Counted from the stretch's first letter, positions 1-9,734 are shown. The stretch: 64,000 nucleotides of DNA from Parabacteroides sp. AM08-6 (GCF_003473295.1 NZ_QRMP01000006.1:2441-66440), one strand, 5' to 3'. Program-made: numbers and translations. Notes: generated by a model not told the origin, from the letters alone.

Positions 1-357
1 TTTGAAATCGCCCGTGGAAGTTTCCAAGCCGGATACCAAGCGGAAGTTCATATAACGTATAATCGGGTCCATAGAGTTCAGATTACTGCGGGTAATAGGT
101 TTCCCTTCTTCATCGAAAGCGAGAACAAGCAGAGACAAACCTTCTCTCCAAATGCTAACACAACGGAATGTCGTATCTTCCGGAACTTCAAAAGATGCCG
201 TCGCGTCCATCGTCTGTAGTTCCGGGGGCACCCAGTCCGGCATGGGAGGCACAGGAGGTTCCGGCGATATATCATCCTTCGAACACCCCGTTATAGTCAA
301 CAACAAGATAAATGCCCAGGCAGGCAACTGCAATAATACGTTTTTCTTTGTTTCCAT
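1..357 (-). CDS. Partial lipoprotein of unknown function (C-terminus beyond window)
   Basis: An open frame runs from ATG at 357 to the left edge, 119 codons without a stop. The N-terminus is a typical lipoprotein signal: charged METKKN, a hydrophobic stretch, then a lipobox LTITGC with the acceptor cysteine near residue 25. A proline-rich linker (EPPVPPMPDW) follows, as in surface-tethered Bacteroidales lipoproteins. The visible domain, about residues 50-119, matches nothing I recognise. The gene diverges from the cobyric acid synthase gene across a 108-bp spacer. The start and lipobox are read directly; the surface location is inferred. Confidence 0.75.
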   Translation of the reverse strand, partial: METKKNVLLQLPAWAFILLLTITGCSKDDISPEPPVPPMPDWVPPELQTMDATASFEVPEDTTFRCVSIWREGLSLLVLAFDEEGKPITRSNLNSMDPIIRYMNFRLVSGLETSTGDFK

Positions 358-429
358 AATCATTAAACTTTTATCTATATAAATGCACCGGGATTACGAA
401 CATTGCATCCGGAGGCAAAATATTTTCAT

Positions 430-437
430 TAGCTTTG
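430..437 (+). promoter_or_regulatory. Possible -7 box for cobyric acid synthase
   Basis: TAGCTTTG fits the Bacteroidales -7 consensus TAnnTTTG. It lies 28 bp before the start of the cobyric acid synthase gene. The upstream element is poor: the only TTG is about 24 bp away. I saw no cobalamin riboswitch in the short leader. Confidence 0.4.
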
Positions 438-465
438 TAACCCGATAAACAATTCAGCTGATAAT

Positions 466-1974
466 ATGAAGCAACACCTTAAACCCATTATGTTTGTAGG
501 GACCTGCTCGGATGCAGGAAAAAGTGTGATAAATGCGGCTTTTTGCCGTATTTTTAAACAAGATGGATACCATCCGGCTCCTTTCAAAGCACAAAATATG
601 TCCCTCAACTCCTATTCTACACCCGAAGGCGGCGAAATGGGACGGGCCCAGGTCGTACAGGCGGAAGCTTGCGGCATAGTCCCGCATACGGACATGAATC
701 CGGTGTTGCTGAAACCAACGAATGATAAAAATTCCCAGGTTGTGCTCAACGGACATCCGATAGGTAATATGTCTGCCAAAGATTATTTCGGCATTCAAAA
801 CAATAAAGAATCATTGTTCAAAGAAGCGCTCTTGGCATTCAAACGGTTGGAAGCTCGTTATAACCCGATTGTTCTGGAAGGAGCCGGAAGTATTTCGGAA
901 TTAAATCTCCGGGACCGGGACATCACGAATATGCGGATGGCCATACAAGTCGGAGCTGCGACTTATTTGATTGCGGATATTGACCGGGGAGGTGTCTTCG
1001 GTTCGGTTTACGGGACAATCGCGTTATTACGGCCGGAGGAGAAAGCTGTAATGAAAGGTATCCTTATCAATAAATTCCGTGGTGATGTCTCGCTCTTTGA
1101 AGAAGGGAAACTGATGCTGGAAGAACTGACCGGCATACCGGTAGTAGGCGTCATTCCTTGGTTTCGAGACATTAAGATTGAAGAAGAGGACTCTGTTGCG
1201 CTCGATATGAAACACAACACGTACCGGGACGGAAAAATCAATGTTGCCATCATCTTGCTAAAAAGGATGTCTAACTTTACAGACTTCGACGTACTGGATA
1301 TGGACCCGCGTTTCAATGCCTATTATACCAATAATATTGAAGAAGTGGAAAAAGCCGATATCATCCTGCTTCCCGGTTCGAAAAATACGCTATCCGATTT
1401 ACAAAGCCTACGTGCCAACGGCATTGCAGATGCGATTATACGTTCACACAAAGCAGGGAAAAAGATTATAGGTATCTGCGGAGGTTATCAAATGATGGGA
1501 ATGCGACTGGAAGACCCGGACGGTCTGGAAGGGAATATACCCGCTGTCCCCGGACTGGGTCTACTTCCTCAATGTACGGTAATCGAGCAAGAGAAAATCA
1601 CCAAGCAAAGTTGTTTTGTCTTTCTTCCTGCAAAATCCGTCCATACGGAAACAAAACCGATTTGCCGGGGATATGAAATTCACATGGGACGCACGACGCT
1701 TGTAGGAAAAGCCCCCGAAAGTCCGGTTGCCCGGCTCGAGGACGGACGAATGGATGGCTATTATCTAAACAATTATTGCTGGGGAAGCTATATGCATGGC
1801 ATTCTGGATAATCCGGTTGTACTGGACAGCTTGGCTGAAGGATTCGGCCAACAAACCTCAGCCGTTCCTTTCGATTACGAGGCATTTAAAGAAAAACAAT
1901 ACAACAAACTGGCCGACTTAGTCAGGGCTAACGTCGATATGGAAAACATCTATAAAGAGTTGACAACTATTTAA
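466..1974 (+). CDS. cobQ: Cobyric acid synthase (CobQ/CbiP)
   Basis: This enzyme amidates side chains b, d, e and g of adenosylcobyrinic acid a,c-diamide to give cobyric acid, using glutamine and ATP in the cytoplasm. The N-terminal dethiobiotin-synthetase-like ATPase domain opens with GTCSDAGKS (residues 12-20) and the family block KAQNMSLNSY (41-50). The C-terminal class I glutamine amidotransferase domain carries the nucleophile Cys338 in GICGGYQMMG and the catalytic His near 444 in SYMHG. The length of 502 residues is normal. Its 3' end overlaps the convergent NusG-like gene by 8 bp. No other cobalamin genes are present in the window, so it stands alone here. Confidence 0.95.
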   Translation: MKQHLKPIMFVGTCSDAGKSVINAAFCRIFKQDGYHPAPFKAQNMSLNSYSTPEGGEMGRAQVVQAEACGIVPHTDMNPVLLKPTNDKNSQVVLNGHPIGNMSAKDYFGIQNNKESLFKEALLAFKRLEARYNPIVLEGAGSISELNLRDRDITNMRMAIQVGAATYLIADIDRGGVFGSVYGTIALLRPEEKAVMKGILINKFRGDVSLFEEGKLMLEELTGIPVVGVIPWFRDIKIEEEDSVALDMKHNTYRDGKINVAIILLKRMSNFTDFDVLDMDPRFNAYYTNNIEEVEKADIILLPGSKNTLSDLQSLRANGIADAIIRSHKAGKKIIGICGGYQMMGMRLEDPDGLEGNIPAVPGLGLLPQCTVIEQEKITKQSCFVFLPAKSVHTETKPICRGYEIHMGRTTLVGKAPESPVARLEDGRMDGYYLNNYCWGSYMHGILDNPVVLDSLAEGFGQQTSAVPFDYEAFKEKQYNKLADLVRANVDMENIYKELTTI

Positions 1975-2461
1975 GTCTGTTTACCCGCGCCACATCATCC
2001 AGCTTGACGCAAACAGTCGCCCCCAATTGTTCCAGATAAAGAACCAGATGGTTTTTCTTTATTTTTCTGATTTTACCGGAGACATGCTTCATCGCGCCGC
2101 AAAGAATTTCGACTTCTTCACCCGGACAAAGCGGATGCTCGGAGGCTTGTGCAAGAAAATCCTTGATGGCATCAATTTCCTTTTGCCGGACAATGGCAGG
2201 CTTGCCATTATAATAAACGATACGAACTACCCCATATACTAATATCAACTCCCTCAGTTTCGGGTCGGTACAACGTACAAACAGATAAGAATTAAACAAA
2301 GGAATATCTACCATCTTAACCCGATCCGACCATACCCGGGGAGTATGATGAAGAGGTAGCCAGCATTCGACTCCTAAAGCATCAAGCCTGGTTTTCACCT
2401 GTTTTTCCGCGCGTGGAGCCGTATATAATACATACCAGTTGACATTATCGGTTTGCACCAT
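1967..2461 (-). CDS. NusG-family transcription antiterminator, UpxY-like
   Basis: A 164-residue NusG paralogue. The NGN domain (about residues 8-105) begins WYVLYTAPRAEKQV and contains the core strand block SYLFVRC. A KOW-like segment follows (about 112-150, CPGEEVEILCGAMKHVSG). UpxY proteins load onto RNA polymerase and allow read-through of long surface-polysaccharide operons, and normally are the first gene of such an operon. Here it is solitary: no polysaccharide genes lie downstream, and it converges on cobQ with overlapping 3' ends. The target is therefore unknown and may be elsewhere. The housekeeping NusG is less likely because no ribosomal-protein genes are nearby. Confidence 0.85.
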   Translation of the reverse strand: MVQTDNVNWYVLYTAPRAEKQVKTRLDALGVECWLPLHHTPRVWSDRVKMVDIPLFNSYLFVRCTDPKLRELILVYGVVRIVYYNGKPAIVRQKEIDAIKDFLAQASEHPLCPGEEVEILCGAMKHVSGKIRKIKKNHLVLYLEQLGATVCVKLDDVARVNRLK

Positions 2462-2488
2462 CTGTTCTAATTATTTTTATTGCTTATA

Positions 2489-2496
2489 CAAAGATA
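2489..2496 (-). promoter_or_regulatory. -7 box of the NusG/UpxY-like gene
   Basis: On the minus strand this reads TATCTTTG, an exact TAnnTTTG match, 28 bp before the ATG at 2461. It implies a leader of about 20 nt. I see no clear -33 TTTG. Confidence 0.55.
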
Positions 2497-2635
2497 CGAT
2501 TATTTTCATAAGCATCGAACAGTGGCCTCCCGCTTCCCTTTTTTGTTCTTCCTACTTTCTACCCAAAATCATCCTTTTTTATTTTCTTAAATAACATACG
2601 TACCACAAAACAATACGCATATCATCAATTATCTG

Positions 2636-2643
2636 TATATTTG
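2636..2643 (+). promoter_or_regulatory. -7 box of the histidine kinase gene; helps decide its start
   Basis: TATATTTG matches TAnnTTTG exactly. It overlaps the possible upstream TTG start at 2641, which could not then lie in the mRNA. This favours the ATG at 2668, with a leader of about 17 nt containing AAGGA. Confidence 0.5.
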
Positions 2644-2667
2644 TCTCGCTTTATTCAAGGACAAGCT

Positions 2668-4806
2668 ATGTATGAAAATTATTCGAAAGAAGAACTTCTA
2701 AATGAAATTAAGCAATTAAAAGAAAAGAAGACTTCTGAATACCAGGACAATATCTACAAAAATCGAATGCTGGCAAATATGATGGCATTACGAGAAACTT
2801 TATCGAACGTACTCTCCTTATTACTCAACAAAGGAGAGAATATCGACCAAGCATTGTTATTAATCTTAAAATTCTTCGATGTAAATCGTGCATATATAGG
2901 TATCTTCGATAAAGATTTCAAATATGTCGATTTCACCCATGAAGTAACCAGTGAAGGTATTATTTCCATGCGGGAGGATTTGTTAAGACAATTGCCCGAA
3001 AAAGATGTTCCCTGGTGGTTCAAGAAAATTAAAGCATGTGAAGATATTTGCATTTATGATGTTTCCCAAATGCCTGAAGAAGCATCTAATGAACAACATT
3101 TGTTGCAATTGCAAGAAGTTGCTTCCCTGCTTGTTCTTCCAGTCTTGAGAGAAGGAGAAGTATGTGGCTTTTTAGGATTGGACTCCGTACATCAAAAAAG
3201 GCAATGGAATGCTTTGGACGTCGAAAATTTACGCATGCTTGCCGATGTTGTGTCCATTGCGATTGAGCGGGAACGGGCCCAAACATTAATGGAACATTCC
3301 GCCAAATTAAGACTAAAAAGCGAAGCGAAATTCCGTATTATATTTGAGAAGTTACCTTGGGGAGTGGAACTCTATGATGCCGACGGCAACATGCTTGATT
3401 TAAATGATGCTGATTTGGAGATATTCGGTACTACGCGCGAGCAAATCATTGGTATCAATGCTTTTAAAAGTCCTAATATTCCAAAATGGGCACTCCAAAA
3501 ACTCAAAAAAGGAGAAGATGTTACCTTTAGAATCAATTATGATTTTCAAACGATAAGAAATGCCGAATATTATAAAACTCATATACAAAACGAAGTCAAG
3601 CATCTTCAGGTGACGGCCGTGACATTGAAGGATAACAAAAACGAAATATTTGGATATCTGTATATCATCTTTGATGACACAGAAAATTATCGCAAAAATG
3701 AACAAACTCAATATAATTTAGCTAAACTAAAAGCTGCGGTCAACACAGGAAATTCCTTTATCTGGGAATATGATGCAAATACAAAAAATTTAACTGTCGA
3801 TTTCAGTCTGAACGACAATGTTGAAAATAATGAAGACTTAGCTTTCATCCAGCAACATCCAGTCATCAACCTACAAGAATTCTTCCAAACATTGGACCCT
3901 GAAGATGCTGATAAAGTCTTCAGTCGGCAATTCAAACGTTTGCTTAACGGTGAAATAGATAATTTTGAGGCTACTTACAGACGCATGGTAGACGGCAAGC
4001 TGTTCTGGTTCAGTTCCAATATCCGTACCTATAAATTTAATGAAGACGGCACACCCAGCAAAATAATCAGTTACACCTCTAACATTACTCACCAACGAGA
4101 AAAAGAGAACGAATTGATTCGGATAAAAGAAGCTGATAAGTTAAAATCCGCATTTTTAGCAAACATGAGTCATGAAATACGAACTCCGCTAAATGCTATC
4201 GTAGGGTTTTCAGATATCATAGCTGAGAGTGAAAGTATGGAAGAGCGACAGGAGTTTTTGGATATTATTCATAAAAACAATGATTTGTTACTCCATCTGA
4301 TTGACGATATTCTGGATTTCTCAAAAATAGAAGCCGATACGCTCGAGTATCATTTCGATATCGCAAATATCAAGGATATATGCGGAGAAGTATTTCTGGC
4401 AAGTTCCCTAAAAATGAAACCGGAAGTGAAATTAATATTCAATAAAGAGCTACCTTCCATTTGGCTAAAAACAGATGCTCAACGCGTCATGCAAGTAATA
4501 TCCAATTTTATCAATAACGCAATTAAATTTACAAACGAAGGGAGTATTACCCTTCGCTATCAACAAGAAGGGGACTATTTGCGAGTCAGCGTACAAGATA
4601 CAGGTATTGGTATCAAAGAAGAGGATTGTGCACGTATTTTCGACCGTTTCATCAAAATAAACGAATTTAAACAAGGTACAGGACTGGGATTAAGCATCAG
4701 TAAAACAATCATTGAAAATCTGGGAGGAACAATCGGAGTTGATTCGGTAAAAGGTTCCGGCTCTACATTTTGGTTCACTCTCCCGCTTCTCCCCGGTAAT
4801 GAATAA
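2668..4806 (+). CDS. GAF/PAS sensor histidine kinase
   Basis: A 712-residue cytoplasmic kinase; the frame extends to a TTG at 2641, but the promoter position favours the ATG at 2668. There is no signal or transmembrane segment. In order: a short coiled coil, a GAF domain (about 35-205), two PAS domains (about 220-345 and 355-480), a HisKA domain with phospho-acceptor His502 in MSHEIRTPLN, and a HATPase_c domain with N box NFINNAIKF, G1 DTGIGI and G2 GTGLGLSI. No receiver or DNA-binding domain is fused and no response regulator gene is adjacent, so the partner is unknown. It should sense an internal signal. A strong terminator follows. Confidence 0.92.
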   Translation: MYENYSKEELLNEIKQLKEKKTSEYQDNIYKNRMLANMMALRETLSNVLSLLLNKGENIDQALLLILKFFDVNRAYIGIFDKDFKYVDFTHEVTSEGIISMREDLLRQLPEKDVPWWFKKIKACEDICIYDVSQMPEEASNEQHLLQLQEVASLLVLPVLREGEVCGFLGLDSVHQKRQWNALDVENLRMLADVVSIAIERERAQTLMEHSAKLRLKSEAKFRIIFEKLPWGVELYDADGNMLDLNDADLEIFGTTREQIIGINAFKSPNIPKWALQKLKKGEDVTFRINYDFQTIRNAEYYKTHIQNEVKHLQVTAVTLKDNKNEIFGYLYIIFDDTENYRKNEQTQYNLAKLKAAVNTGNSFIWEYDANTKNLTVDFSLNDNVENNEDLAFIQQHPVINLQEFFQTLDPEDADKVFSRQFKRLLNGEIDNFEATYRRMVDGKLFWFSSNIRTYKFNEDGTPSKIISYTSNITHQREKENELIRIKEADKLKSAFLANMSHEIRTPLNAIVGFSDIIAESESMEERQEFLDIIHKNNDLLLHLIDDILDFSKIEADTLEYHFDIANIKDICGEVFLASSLKMKPEVKLIFNKELPSIWLKTDAQRVMQVISNFINNAIKFTNEGSITLRYQQEGDYLRVSVQDTGIGIKEEDCARIFDRFIKINEFKQGTGLGLSISKTIIENLGGTIGVDSVKGSGSTFWFTLPLLPGNE

Positions 4807-4811
4807 ATAAG

Positions 4812-4857
4812 AAAGGCAGCTACAAAAGTTTTTATTCCGACTTTTATAGCTGCCTTT
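4812..4857. terminator. Bidirectional terminator between convergent genes
   Basis: An 18-bp stem with one mismatch (4812-4829 with 4840-4857) around a 10-nt T-rich loop. It sits between the stop of the histidine kinase gene and the stop of the convergent GH92 gene, so it probably serves both. Confidence 0.85.
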
Positions 4858-4873
4858 GCATTTACCTTTTTTA

Positions 4874-7177
4874 TTATTTCGGCATTGGCGCCGCAGAAGG
4901 CGGAGGAGCGGAAACACCCCACTCTTTATTTGCCTTCGGCCCCATTTCCAGTTCAAGGATACCACCGGATGCTATCTGACTATGTTCGAACCAAGGTTGG
5001 TTCAAAACTTCACCATTCAATTTAGCCGACTGAACATATTTATTTTCCGCCGAAGCATGATTTGCTTTAATTTCGAAAACATTACCATTGCCCAAGTCAA
5101 CCTTTACATCCGTAAATACCGGACTACCGATATTATAAGTAGGAGAACCCGGAGTAACAGGATAAAATCCCATTTCGCTAAACACAACAAAAGCAGACAT
5201 ACCACCTCCGTCTTCGTCGCCCGGAACTCCCATCAAATCATTACGGAACCATTGGTTCAACAGTGTACGGATGCGTTTCTGTGTTTTCCAAGGTTGTCCG
5301 GCATAATTATAAAGATACGGAATATGCAGGCTCGGCTCGTTAGCCATAGAGAATTGTCCGACATTACCAGTATGATCCGGCAAATTAGAGTAGAACTGCC
5401 ATTTGGACATTCCCAGCGGCGTATCGAACATTTCATCCAAACCGGTAGTAAAAGCCTCATTTCCACCAATCAACGAAATCAAGTCGCCTACATTATGCTG
5501 TACATCCCAACGATAAATATAGCCATTGTTTTCATCATAATAATCCCGTGCTCCCAAGCCTCCGGAATAACGATAATCCACTCCTTCGATAAACTTTCCA
5601 TCTTTATCCTTCGGATGGAAAAAGCGAGTTTCCGGATTAAACAGATTGCGATAATTATAAGACTGACGCAGATAATAGTCTGCATCGTCCTGCTTGCCTA
5701 ATTCCTGAGCAATCTGGGATAAGCACCATTGGTCGTAAGCCGTACCCAGTGTAACAGCAACAGGTTGACGTTTTTCCCACGGAGAAACATTCGGAACCGT
5801 TTCTTCCTCACCGGGTTTCAAAGCCGGAATATACCCGTGTTCCCGGTAAAATTCATCCAACCATCCAGCCGGAGCTGCCGACCAAGGTATCAATGTTTTT
5901 TCTTCTATACCGGCTTTGGCAGCCTGATACGCTTTTTCCAAATCAAAACCACGTACGCCTTTCCTCCAAGCATCGATTACGGTAGCTACCGCATGGTTAG
6001 AGTTCATACGACGAGAGTCTCCGGTCACTTCGGGGAAAGTAGGCATCCAGTTGTTGCCCATCTGCTCGGCCATCAACAGATACGAGTTGACAATATCACT
6101 TTCCCGCTCGTTATCAATCAGGATACGAAGCGGATGAGTGGCACGGTAAGTATCCCAAATCCAATCGTCCGTATAGAAAGAACGACCGTCATCTTCATGA
6201 ATTTTACCGTCAAAAGCACTATAATAATGCCCATCCTCACTTAAATTTACCGGACGTTCGTAGCAACGATACAAAGAAGTATAGAAAACTGTTTTATCAT
6301 TATCACTTCCTCCGGAAACCTGAATTTTGCCCAAAGCATCATTCCAGTCGTTTTTGCCGATTTTAGCCACCACATTCACATCGTAGGCTGCAATCTCACG
6401 CTCCAGATTCTTTTTGGCCTGTTCGGTACTGATAAACGAAATACCATATCGAACGCCCAGGTTTTTCACATTATCTCCGAACGATAATGCAATAGCAGCA
6501 TCACGGCCCTCGACAGTCGTTTCGCCATATTTTACCGTGCCGTCAGACAAAACTCCACATTTTGCTGGTTTCTTGTCTGTTTCGGCGTATAGATATACTT
6601 TTGTTTTTCTGTTCACGAACTGATAACCACTCACAGCATTTCCATCACATCGCAACTGTCCGTTACGGCTATTAAATATCAAATAAGCCGGACCGTCCTT
6701 TTCAAAAGTGATGCTATAAACGGCACTCTGGTGAGAAGGTGCAAAATCCACATCGATATGCTCATTATCCAGATATACCTGATACCGGTAAGGCTTTATC
6801 TTTTCTTGGTCGTAGCTGTAGTTGATGACCGGTTTCATCCCGGCTTCATCTCCCTGGTACGGGCTTAGGTTAAAAGCCGAGCTACCCCGGTGGCTGGTTA
6901 CGATAATCGGTAACCCTCCCAGTAAATCGCCGGTAAAATCACCACGTTCGGGATAAACCCTCAACATACTGTTCGGCAAATGCACTGTCGGATAAGTAGG
7001 CACCAACAAATGGCTGATATTCCCCATATAAGGATTCACATACTCCACCGGATCTTTTTCGAGTGTTCCTGCTGTGAAGTTTTTATTGTTGACACAATAC
7101 TTGTCTATTAACATCATGATTATGAAGCCTACGGCAATACATAATACATATTTCCCTACTGCAAACAACTTATCCAT
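4874..7177 (-). CDS. GH92 exo-alpha-mannosidase, first of three, signal-anchored
   Basis: A 767-residue GH92 enzyme, a calcium-dependent inverting alpha-mannosidase family. The N-terminus has one hydrophobic segment (about 9-25), either a signal anchor or an uncleaved signal, and no lipobox. The GH92 core starts at DPVEYVNPYMG (42-52). By alignment to the next gene, the catalytic acid is Glu549 (in YDENNGY) and the base aspartates are Asp654 and Asp656 in GDEDGGG. The His-Glu pair that contacts the +1 mannose in BT3990-type alpha-1,2-mannosidases is not at the aligned place; the segment reads NLPDHTGNVGQF. A linkage other than alpha-1,2 is therefore likely. It starts 2 bp after the upstream GH92, so the two are co-transcribed. 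Confidence 0.93.
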   Translation of the reverse strand: MDKLFAVGKYVLCIAVGFIIMMLIDKYCVNNKNFTAGTLEKDPVEYVNPYMGNISHLLVPTYPTVHLPNSMLRVYPERGDFTGDLLGGLPIIVTSHRGSSAFNLSPYQGDEAGMKPVINYSYDQEKIKPYRYQVYLDNEHIDVDFAPSHQSAVYSITFEKDGPAYLIFNSRNGQLRCDGNAVSGYQFVNRKTKVYLYAETDKKPAKCGVLSDGTVKYGETTVEGRDAAIALSFGDNVKNLGVRYGISFISTEQAKKNLEREIAAYDVNVVAKIGKNDWNDALGKIQVSGGSDNDKTVFYTSLYRCYERPVNLSEDGHYYSAFDGKIHEDDGRSFYTDDWIWDTYRATHPLRILIDNERESDIVNSYLLMAEQMGNNWMPTFPEVTGDSRRMNSNHAVATVIDAWRKGVRGFDLEKAYQAAKAGIEEKTLIPWSAAPAGWLDEFYREHGYIPALKPGEEETVPNVSPWEKRQPVAVTLGTAYDQWCLSQIAQELGKQDDADYYLRQSYNYRNLFNPETRFFHPKDKDGKFIEGVDYRYSGGLGARDYYDENNGYIYRWDVQHNVGDLISLIGGNEAFTTGLDEMFDTPLGMSKWQFYSNLPDHTGNVGQFSMANEPSLHIPYLYNYAGQPWKTQKRIRTLLNQWFRNDLMGVPGDEDGGGMSAFVVFSEMGFYPVTPGSPTYNIGSPVFTDVKVDLGNGNVFEIKANHASAENKYVQSAKLNGEVLNQPWFEHSQIASGGILELEMGPKANKEWGVSAPPPSAAPMPK

Positions 7178-7179
7178 AT

Positions 7180-9492
7180 TTATTTCTTTTTCTTTTCATT
7201 AACAGAGAATGAATAAGGGAAATCTTCCGGATTCACACCCCGGTTCATATTCGGTTTATCCCCCATTTTAATATCCAGCACACCGCCTTTCAGCAATTCA
7301 TAGTGTTCCAGATAGTTTTTAGTATATTCTTTACCATTGAACGACATCGATTCGATATATATATTTTTATCGCTATTGTCCGGTGCATTAATCACTAAAT
7401 TTTTCCCGTTTTCAAAATGCAGAGTCGCCTTCTTAAATAAGGGAGCACCCAACACATATTGCGTCGTTCCGGGAGCCACCGGATAAAAACCGAGAGCAGA
7501 GAAAACATACCAAGCAGAGGTCTGTCCGTTATCCTCGTCACCGCAATAGCCATCCGGAGTAGGCTGGTACATCCGGTTCATTACCTGACGCAACCAGTAC
7601 TGTGCTTTCCAGGGCTGGCCAGCATAGTTGTAAAGATAAATCATATGCTGGATTGGTTGGTTGCCATGTGCATAATTACCCATATTCATAATCTGCATTT
7701 CACGAATTTCGTGGATAACCTGTCCATAATAACTATCATCGAACAAAGGCGGGACAGCAAATACGGAATCAAGCATCATTACAAAAGTATCCTTACCGCC
7801 CATCAGGTCAATCAATCCTTGCGGATCATGGAATACGGACCAGGTATAATGCCAACTGTTTCCTTCCGTAAAAGCGTCTCCCCATTTCAGCGGAGAGAAA
7901 GGTGCCATAAACTTACCATCTTTATTTTTACCACGCATCAGTTTGGTTTCCTTGTCGAACAGGTTCTTATAATTCATGGCACGTTTTGCATACAGGTCGA
8001 GTTCCTTTTTCGGACGTCCCAACTCTTTTGCAATCTGGTAAATACACCAGTCATTGTAAGCATATTCCAGTGTACGTGCCGCATTTTCATTGATATTCAC
8101 ATCGTAAGGGACATATCCGAGTTTATTGTAATATTCGTGTCCGAGACGGCCTGTCGAAGAGACAGAAGGATGCACGTTTTCCGTTCCATGTATCAATCCC
8201 TTATACAGTGTTTCCAAATCGTCCACTTTCACACCTTTCATATAGGCATCCACCAAAATCGAAGCGGAATTATTACCCACCATGCAGCCACGGTGACCGG
8301 GACTTGCCCATTCCGGGAAAAAGCCGCTTTCCTTGTATGTATTAATCAATCCTTCCTGCATTTCTTTATTCATAGTCGGATACATCAGGTTCAGGAAAGG
8401 GAACAAACAGCGGAACGTATCCCAGAAACCGGTATCGGTAAACATATAGCCGGGTAATACTTCTCCGTTATATGGACTGTAATGTACCACTTTCCCGGCT
8501 GCATCAATTTCGTAAAACTTACGAGGGAAGAGCAACGAACGATACATACAAGAATAGAACGTACGGAACTGGTCGGTCGTTCCACCCTCCACTTCTATTT
8601 TACCTAATTCTTTATTCCAGACCTCTTTTCCTTTCTGTACCAGCGTATCAAACCCATCATTGCCCAGTTCCTTCATATTTACGGCAGCTTGCTCGAAACT
8701 GATAAATGAAGAGGCTACGCGTACATGTACAACTTCCCCTTTAGTCGTTTTAAAACCGATAACGGCTCCTACATGATTGGACTTTTGTTCGCGGGTTCCC
8801 TCTTTCAGAGCGGAGTCGGCAAAAGTTGCATCATAGGTGAACGGTTTATCAAATTCGACAATAAAATAGTTTTTGAAATTGTCGGGGACTCCTCCACTAT
8901 TTTTTGTCGTATAACCGATAATCTTATTTTCTTCCGGGATTACTTTAATATATGAGCCATTATCGAGTGCATCTACCACGATATACGAATGGTCATTTTC
9001 CGGGAATGTAAAGCGAAACATGGCAGCCCGGTCGGTTGGCGTCAACTCTGTTTTCACATCATGTTCCGCCAAGTAAACTTCATAATAATAAGGTTTGGCA
9101 ATCTCACTTTTGTGCGAGAACCAGCTGGCCCGCTCGTCTTGGTCGAAAGCCGGTTTGCCGACTACCGGCATAATGGCAAACTGACCGTAATCATTAATCC
9201 ACGGACTGGGTTGATGGGTCTGTTTGAATCCGCGAATTTTATTGGCGGTGTACACATAAGCCCAACCGTCTCCCATCTTTCCTGTCTGTGGCGTCCAAAA
9301 ATTCATTCCCCACGGACGGGCGATTGCTGGATAAGTATTTCCGGTCGATAATTCAAAGGAAGACTGCGTCCCCATCAAAGGATTCACATATTCCACCGGA
9401 TCAAAGGCTCCGTTTCCGGCAGCCCTCACAGACTCAGTTTCCCAAGCCAGTAAAGCAGCCAAAGCAAAAGCCCATACACTTCTTTTCTTCAT
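7180..9492 (-). CDS. GH92 alpha-1,2-mannosidase (BT3990-type), second of three
   Basis: A 770-residue secreted GH92 with a signal peptide ending near residue 25 (SVRAAG). Every residue I recall as important in the Bacteroides thetaiotaomicron enzyme BT3990 is found here with a constant offset of 10: Trp98 in PSPWINDYG, catalytic acid Glu543 in TEGNSWHY, +1-subsite His594-Glu595, and base aspartates Asp652 and Asp654 in GDEDNG. That is good evidence for alpha-1,2-mannosidase activity. One difference from its two neighbours is HGNQP in place of the usual GNEP/ANEP segment (Glu to Gln). It leads a two-gene unit with the next GH92 and has its own promoter box. The role is periplasmic trimming of mannan or high-mannose N-glycan. 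Confidence 0.94.
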   Translation of the reverse strand: MKKRSVWAFALAALLAWETESVRAAGNGAFDPVEYVNPLMGTQSSFELSTGNTYPAIARPWGMNFWTPQTGKMGDGWAYVYTANKIRGFKQTHQPSPWINDYGQFAIMPVVGKPAFDQDERASWFSHKSEIAKPYYYEVYLAEHDVKTELTPTDRAAMFRFTFPENDHSYIVVDALDNGSYIKVIPEENKIIGYTTKNSGGVPDNFKNYFIVEFDKPFTYDATFADSALKEGTREQKSNHVGAVIGFKTTKGEVVHVRVASSFISFEQAAVNMKELGNDGFDTLVQKGKEVWNKELGKIEVEGGTTDQFRTFYSCMYRSLLFPRKFYEIDAAGKVVHYSPYNGEVLPGYMFTDTGFWDTFRCLFPFLNLMYPTMNKEMQEGLINTYKESGFFPEWASPGHRGCMVGNNSASILVDAYMKGVKVDDLETLYKGLIHGTENVHPSVSSTGRLGHEYYNKLGYVPYDVNINENAARTLEYAYNDWCIYQIAKELGRPKKELDLYAKRAMNYKNLFDKETKLMRGKNKDGKFMAPFSPLKWGDAFTEGNSWHYTWSVFHDPQGLIDLMGGKDTFVMMLDSVFAVPPLFDDSYYGQVIHEIREMQIMNMGNYAHGNQPIQHMIYLYNYAGQPWKAQYWLRQVMNRMYQPTPDGYCGDEDNGQTSAWYVFSALGFYPVAPGTTQYVLGAPLFKKATLHFENGKNLVINAPDNSDKNIYIESMSFNGKEYTKNYLEHYELLKGGVLDIKMGDKPNMNRGVNPEDFPYSFSVNEKKKK

Positions 9493-9520
9493 AATTATTC
9501 CTATTTTGTATTTTTACTTA

Positions 9521-9528
9521 CAAAGATA
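9521..9528 (-). promoter_or_regulatory. -7 box of the two-gene GH92 unit
   Basis: TATCTTTG on the minus strand, 28 bp before the GH92 start, with a leader of about 22 nt. It suggests the GH92 pair is transcribed separately from the ABC genes upstream. Confidence 0.55.
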
Positions 9529-9681
9529 AAACAAACTAACCCTTACTCGAAAGTAATAGTACATAATAATCTCTAATGGCATTTGCTTTTCTGCACAAGA
9601 AAAATTTTCTTTTTTTTTACTTTTTGACTCCACATAAATAGTTGCCAACCCATATTTTTTTTGCTCGGCAGCAGATAAGGG

Positions 9682-9707
9682 GGGGGTACAAGGGAGCACG
9701 TACCCCC
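9682..9707. terminator. GC-rich hairpin after the ABC permease gene
   Basis: A perfect 8-bp stem, GGGGGTAC with GTACCCCC, around a 10-nt loop, 27 bp past the permease stop. There is no T-run on either side, so it may be a weak terminator or an mRNA-protecting hairpin. The rest of 9529-9734 is AT-rich and I see no gene in it. Confidence 0.4.
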
Positions 9708-9734
9708 GCAAAACTCAAATAGGTGCAACAACGA

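Noticed and set aside
152..382. Plus-strand 76-residue frame at the left edge
   Set aside because: It is antisense to the lipoprotein frame, which has a clear lipobox and start; the plus frame has low-complexity Gly/Ser and no start context.
358..465. Possible cobalamin riboswitch before cobyric acid synthase
   Set aside because: The spacer is only 108 bp and shared with a divergent gene; no B12-box-like sequence or multi-stem structure was seen.
9514..9711. Minus-strand 65-residue frame between the permease and GH92
   Set aside because: It spans the GC-rich hairpin and the GH92 promoter box and has no family-like features; most likely non-coding.
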